Source: Anaerotruncus sp. (GTDB lineage Bacteria; Bacillota; Clostridia; Oscillospirales; Ruminococcaceae). From it: a stretch of DNA of 55,900 nucleotides. The notes under the pieces are model-generated. The model was not told where the DNA came from, made no database searches, and worked only from the letters and a program-made list of their open reading frames with translations. The translations under genes and the position numbers were made by a program. Below are positions 52,746-55,900 of the stretch, piece by piece. Where the stretch lies: positions 1 through 55,900 of the forward strand of contig JAETRV010000016.1 of assembly GCA_021770005.1 (NCBI GenBank), written 5' to 3'. The first letter of the stretch is position 1. Every line of letters begins with the position of its first letter.

Positions 52746-54146
52746 ATGGCACAAAAGGTGAAAATCTGCGAAACCATCCTGCGTGACGCGCATCAGTCGC
52801 TGATCGCGACCCGGATGAGCATGGACGAGATGCTCCCCATCCTCCCCGCAATGGACGAGGTTGGCTTTTATTCCTGTGAGTGCTGGGGCGGCGCAACGTT
52901 TGACTCCTGCATCCGCTTCCTAAGCGAGGACCCCTGGGAGCGTCTGCGGCTGATCCGTAAAAACATGCCCAACACCAAGCTCCAGATGCTCTTCCGCGGG
53001 CAGAATATGCTGGGCTACCGCCATTATGCGGACGACGCGGTGGAGTACTTTGTCAAGAAGTCGGTTGATAACGGCATCGATATCATCCGGATTTTCGACG
53101 CGCTCAACGACATCCGCAATCTCGAAACTGCGATCAAGGCAACCAAAAAGACCGGCGCACACATGCAGGCGGCGATCTCGTATACCCTCAGCCCGGTGCA
53201 CAGCATCGAGTATTTCGTCAACTACGCCAAACAGCTCGAGGATGCGGGCGCGGATTCGATCTGCATCAAGGACATGGCGGCACTCATCACCCCGGCGGCA
53301 GCGTTTGAGCTGACCACCGAGCTGAAAAAGGCGGTCAAGGTCCCGATCGACCTGCACACCCATTACACCTCCGGCTTGGCTTCGATGGCGCTGCTCAAGA
53401 GCATCGAGGCGGGTGTTGACATCATCGACACCGCAATGTCCCCGCTGGCAATGGGCACCTCCCATGCCGCAACCGAGTCGATGGTCGCGGCGCTCCAGGG
53501 TACCCCGTATGACACTGGGCTTGACCTCAAGAAACTGGACGTTGTGCGTGCGCACTTTGCCAAGCTCCGCCAGAAATATCTGGATAGCGGCCTGCTCAGC
53601 CCGAAGGTCATGGGTGTTGACGCGAACACCCTCACCTATCAGGTGCCGGGCGGTATGCTCTCCAACCTCGTTTCCCAGCTGAAACAGGCGGGCAAAGAGG
53701 ATAAATTTGAGGACGTGCTCAAGGAAGTCCCGAACGTCCGCAAGGATTCCGGGTATCCGCCGCTCGTTACCCCGACCTCCCAGATCGTTGGCACCCAGGC
53801 TGTGTTCAACGTGATCCTCGGCGAGCGGTACAAGATGGTCACCAAAGAGTTCAAAGCGATGGTCAAGGGCGAGTATGGACGCACCCCGGCGCCGATCGAC
53901 CCCGCATTCCGCAAGAAAATCCTCGGGGATGAAGCTCCGATCGAGTGCCGCCCTGCCGACCTGATCCCGCCCGAGCTGGATAAACTGCGCGCCGAATTCC
54001 CGCGTGAGTTCTATGAGCAGGAGGAAGACGTCCTGACAATGGCAATGTTCCCGCAGGTTGCCCCGAAATTCTTCGAGGCCCGCCGGGATAAGAAGTATGG
54101 CGTGGATAGCCACGGCGATAAGGAAAATAAAGTCCATCCGGTCTGA
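52746..54146 (+). CDS. Pyruvate/oxaloacetate carboxyltransferase (OadA/PycB/transcarboxylase 5S family)
   Basis: A TIM-barrel carboxyltransferase of 466 residues. The start ICETILRDAHQSLIATRM holds the metal-site aspartate. FRGQNMLGYRHY, the carboxybiotin lysine region (CIKDMA), the metal-binding HTH in DLHTHYTSG and SPLAMGTSHAATESM are all present. The protein lacks its own biotin domain, so it works with the carrier protein encoded immediately upstream. AGGAGGC precedes the ATG. No OadB sodium-pump subunit and no biotin carboxylase follows. Confidence 0.92.
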   Translation: MAQKVKICETILRDAHQSLIATRMSMDEMLPILPAMDEVGFYSCECWGGATFDSCIRFLSEDPWERLRLIRKNMPNTKLQMLFRGQNMLGYRHYADDAVEYFVKKSVDNGIDIIRIFDALNDIRNLETAIKATKKTGAHMQAAISYTLSPVHSIEYFVNYAKQLEDAGADSICIKDMAALITPAAAFELTTELKKAVKVPIDLHTHYTSGLASMALLKSIEAGVDIIDTAMSPLAMGTSHAATESMVAALQGTPYDTGLDLKKLDVVRAHFAKLRQKYLDSGLLSPKVMGVDANTLTYQVPGGMLSNLVSQLKQAGKEDKFEDVLKEVPNVRKDSGYPPLVTPTSQIVGTQAVFNVILGERYKMVTKEFKAMVKGEYGRTPAPIDPAFRKKILGDEAPIECRPADLIPPELDKLRAEFPREFYEQEEDVLTMAMFPQVAPKFFEARRDKKYGVDSHGDKENKVHPV

Positions 54147-54175
54147 TCCCGTATCAACCGGTTCCGCTGAACAGA

Positions 54176-54205
54176 GGAGGTGCGCCCATCCGGACGCACC
54201 TCCTT
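54176..54205 (+). terminator. Terminator of the carboxyltransferase operon
   Basis: AGGAGGTGCG and CGCACCTCCT form a 10-bp stem with a 10-nt loop. The T-run is weak (TCGTTTGT). Confidence 0.7.
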
Positions 54206-54220
54206 CGTTTGTCAGCAAAA

Positions 54221-54249
54221 ATAGACGCCGCGGATGACGGCGTCTATTG
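54221..54249 (-). terminator. Terminator of the TcdA-like gene
   Basis: AATAGACGCCG and CGGCGTCTATT form a perfect 11-bp stem. On the minus strand it is followed by TTTGCTGAC. Confidence 0.75.
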
Positions 54250-54254
54250 GATTC

Positions 54255-54330
54255 ATAACGAGTTTTTGCAGGGGGATTTTTCTCTTGTAAAAGCCCCTTC
54301 TTGCCGCCGCACTGCGAGCCGCTTCCTTTA
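54255..54330. repeat. Diverged right part of the dispersed repeat
   Basis: ACGAGTTTTTGCAGGGGGATTTTTCTCTTGTAAAAGCCCCTTCTTGCCGCCG is the reverse of the canonical GGGGGCTTTTTGCAAGAGAAAAAGCCCC-TGCAAAA end with changes, then CACTGCGAGCCGC from the GC-rich module. Confidence 0.65.
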
Positions 54331-55047
54331 GATTGGGCCGAGCAGGCGGCGGACGACATGGGAAGCAATCAGGTATCCTGCAGCGGGCGGGACAAATGCG
54401 ATACTTGCGGGAGGATGACGGCCATTCCGGCTATCGGGGCAGACTATTTTGTGCGGCGGTTCGAGCGAATAGAGGACGGTTTGGGTTGTTATGCCGCGCT
54501 TTTTCAGCTCCCGGCGCATCACCCGGGCAAGCCCACAGCCACAACCGTTGGCAGTCTCGCGGATATCGCCGATCCGAAGCTGGGACGGATCGAGCCGGTT
54601 GCCGGTGCCCAGACAGGTCACCAACGGGATTTTCCTTGCCTGACACTCCTGTGCGAGGTGGAGCTTGGCGGTGACCGTGTCGATCGCGTCTACCACAAAA
54701 TCAGGGGACCAGTCGAACAGGAAAGCGTGGTTTTCAGGCAGATAAAACGCAGCGGCAAAGGTGAAATCCCCCTCCGGGCAGATTGCGCGCAGACGTTTTT
54801 CCTGTGCGTCGGTTTTACGCCACCCGACCACCTCACGGGTAGCGACCAGCTGGCGGTTGAGGTTGGTGAGGTCCACCCGGTCATGGTCGATCAGCAGAAG
54901 ATGCCCGACCCCGGCGCGGCAGAGCGCTTCTGCAACTGCGGAACCAACCCCGCCCAGCCCCAGTACAGCGACGCGGGCGTTTTGCAGGCGGGAAAGGCCG
55001 TCAGCACCGATCAAAAGCTCGGTGCGCTGTAACCAGTTACCATCCAC
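54328..55047 (-). CDS. TcdA/CsdL-like tRNA threonylcarbamoyladenosine dehydratase (ThiF family)
   Basis: An E1-like ATP-dependent enzyme that cyclises t6A37 in tRNA (TcdA). From GTG 55047 (239 residues; AGGGGG seven bases upstream) it has NWLQRTELLIGADGL, the nucleotide-binding GLGGVGS (30-36), and the DLTNLNRQ motif with the ATP-contact arginine. The CxxC pairs typical of ThiF zinc sites are mostly absent, as in TcdA. An in-frame ATG at 55074 would overlap the upstream gene further. It overlaps the TtcA-like gene by 11 bp, forming a tRNA-modification pair. Confidence 0.85.
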   Translation of the reverse strand: MDGNWLQRTELLIGADGLSRLQNARVAVLGLGGVGSAVAEALCRAGVGHLLLIDHDRVDLTNLNRQLVATREVVGWRKTDAQEKRLRAICPEGDFTFAAAFYLPENHAFLFDWSPDFVVDAIDTVTAKLHLAQECQARKIPLVTCLGTGNRLDPSQLRIGDIRETANGCGCGLARVMRRELKKRGITTQTVLYSLEPPHKIVCPDSRNGRHPPASIAFVPPAAGYLIASHVVRRLLGPI

Positions 55048-55747
55048 TGATTTTCCCCCTTCTGATTGCGCCAAATATACGTTTCGTAATTCCTGGGTAT
55101 TGTTTTTCCAAATCGTTTAAATGCTCTTTCGTTGACTGGCGGGCGGTACACCCATCGACCGGGCAGGCGCTTTTGACGATAGGAAGTCCGGCGCGGTTGA
55201 CCGCATTGCGGATCTCCCGTTCGGGGGCAAAGACGAGCGGACGGATCATCGTGAGGTCTTTGCGCGAAAGGTAGGTGACCGGGGAAAAACAGCCGATCCG
55301 CCCTTCATGGAACAGGTTCATCAGAAAGGTTTCCACCGCGTCATCATAGTGGTGGCCGAGGGCAATTTTATTGCATCCGAGCGATTTGGCGGTGTCGTGG
55401 AGCAGGCCGCGGCGCATTCTGGCGCAGAGGCTGCAAGGGTTTGTCTCGTTGCGGGTGTCAAAGACGATCGAGCCGATGTCGGTACGCTTGACCAGATAGT
55501 CAATGCCGAACTGGTCACAAAGCTGCTGGATGGCGGAATAATCGGATGGGACGCCGTTGAACTGGTTGTCCAGTGTCACAGCTTTGAGGGAGAAGTCGAT
55601 GCCGATAAACGAGCGGACGCGGGCAAGCCCGACAAGCAGGGCAACGCTGTCTTTGCCGCCCGAAACGCCGACCGCGACGGTGTCGCCATCCTGGATCATC
55701 CCATATTCGGTGATTGCGCGCCGGATATAACTTAAAATTTGCTGCAT
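55037..55747 (-). CDS. TtcA-like tRNA thiolation ATPase (PP-loop)
   Basis: A 236-residue adenine-nucleotide-alpha-hydrolase protein. The PP-loop SGGKDS is at 29-34, then the CxxC motif NPCSLCARMRRG, GHHYDDAVETFLMNL and a C-terminal Cys region CPVDG. These features fit TtcA, which puts a thio group on C32 of tRNA using an Fe-S cluster. The ATG at 55747 begins MQQILSYIRRA; the frame is open upstream into the dispersed repeat, which is not protein. GGAGG is 18 nt upstream, longer than ideal, so the start is not certain. Confidence 0.88.
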   Translation of the reverse strand: MQQILSYIRRAITEYGMIQDGDTVAVGVSGGKDSVALLVGLARVRSFIGIDFSLKAVTLDNQFNGVPSDYSAIQQLCDQFGIDYLVKRTDIGSIVFDTRNETNPCSLCARMRRGLLHDTAKSLGCNKIALGHHYDDAVETFLMNLFHEGRIGCFSPVTYLSRKDLTMIRPLVFAPEREIRNAVNRAGLPIVKSACPVDGCTARQSTKEHLNDLEKQYPGITKRIFGAIRRGKISGW

Positions 55748-55784
55748 ATTGACGAATGGCTCCCTCCATTTTAAAAACGGGTTT

Positions 55785-55900
55785 GGGGGCTTTTTCTCTT
55801 GCAAAAAGCCCCCTCTTGCCGCTTTGCGGCAATTCACCCCCAAAATGCGCTTCTCAGGATAAAGTGTTCCGCCGCGTGCGCGCGGCGGCGGGGGCTCTGC
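55785..55900. repeat. Dispersed repeat copy, inverted relative to the one at the left edge
   Basis: The 116 bases are the exact reverse complement of 1-116, with the GGGGGCTTTTT/AAAAAGCCCCC hairpin at the inner edge. Both copies are cut at the same internal point of the repeat, which is typical of a draft contig ending in repeats. Confidence 0.9.

Noticed and set aside
52920-54368. 482-residue minus-strand open frame
   Set aside because: Antisense of the pyruvate/oxaloacetate carboxyltransferase gene and extends through repeat DNA.

Overview
The window carries the replication-origin region of a fairly GC-rich Firmicute. Gene families and order (rpmH-rnpA-yidD-yidC-jag-mnmE-mnmG-rsmG-noc-parA-parB on one side; dnaA-dnaN-yaaA-recF-remB-gyrB-gyrA on the other), lipoproteins and a PdaA-type deacetylase point to a gut-type Clostridia, probably Oscillospirales/Ruminococcaceae sensu lato (Anaerotruncus-like). 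The genus is a guess; class-level placement is fairly safe. Both window ends lie in identical, inverted copies of one dispersed repeat (1-116 and 55785-55900), so this is probably a whole draft contig that broke at repeats.

Layout. 0-6.2 kb (minus strand): phosphoesterase-hemW, lepA, a D,D-carboxypeptidase, with a cluster of miniature elements. 6.4-12.1 kb: metY, a lipoprotein, a second phosphoesterase, an M14 peptidase, a Nudix hydrolase whose start codon lies in a parS-like site, and a PdaA-like lipoprotein. 12.1-16.9 kb: an AT-richer glycosyltransferase, a Na/Pi cotransporter, a lipoprotein and an FUSC-like membrane protein. 16.9-27.3 kb (minus): gyrA, ycxB-like, gyrB, remB, recF, yaaA, dnaN, dnaA. 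27.3-27.8 kb: origin/promoter region. 27.8-42.3 kb (plus): rpmH through parB, then serS, an AT-richer methyltransferase and an acyl-ACP thioesterase, followed by tRNA-Met and tRNA-Glu. 42.6-47.6 kb: racemase, Na/alanine symporter and glutaminase, divergent from a LysR regulator. 47.9-50.4 kb: DUF4349 lipoprotein and rplJ-rplL with an L10 leader. 50.7-54.1 kb: a transcarboxylase-like trio (carboxyltransferase, biotin carrier, pyruvate/oxaloacetate carboxyltransferase). 54.3-55.7 kb: a tRNA-modification pair (TtcA-like, TcdA-like).

How it fits together. Genes diverge from about 27.4 kb with leading-strand bias. ParA, ParB and Noc are encoded next to four parS-like palindromes (10.3, 31.2, 34.3 and 36.5 kb). 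One of these forms the apex of the jag terminator, one lies just upstream of the parA promoter and one is inside mnmG. The most unusual feature is a dense population of miniature, hairpin-rich repeats with terminal inverted repeats and TA/TTA edges. They sit mainly at operon 3' ends, nest inside one another, supply the stop codons of several genes, and carry a GGGGGC-T5/A5-GCCCCC hairpin that probably acts as a transcription terminator. No CRISPR array, prophage or transposase gene was seen.
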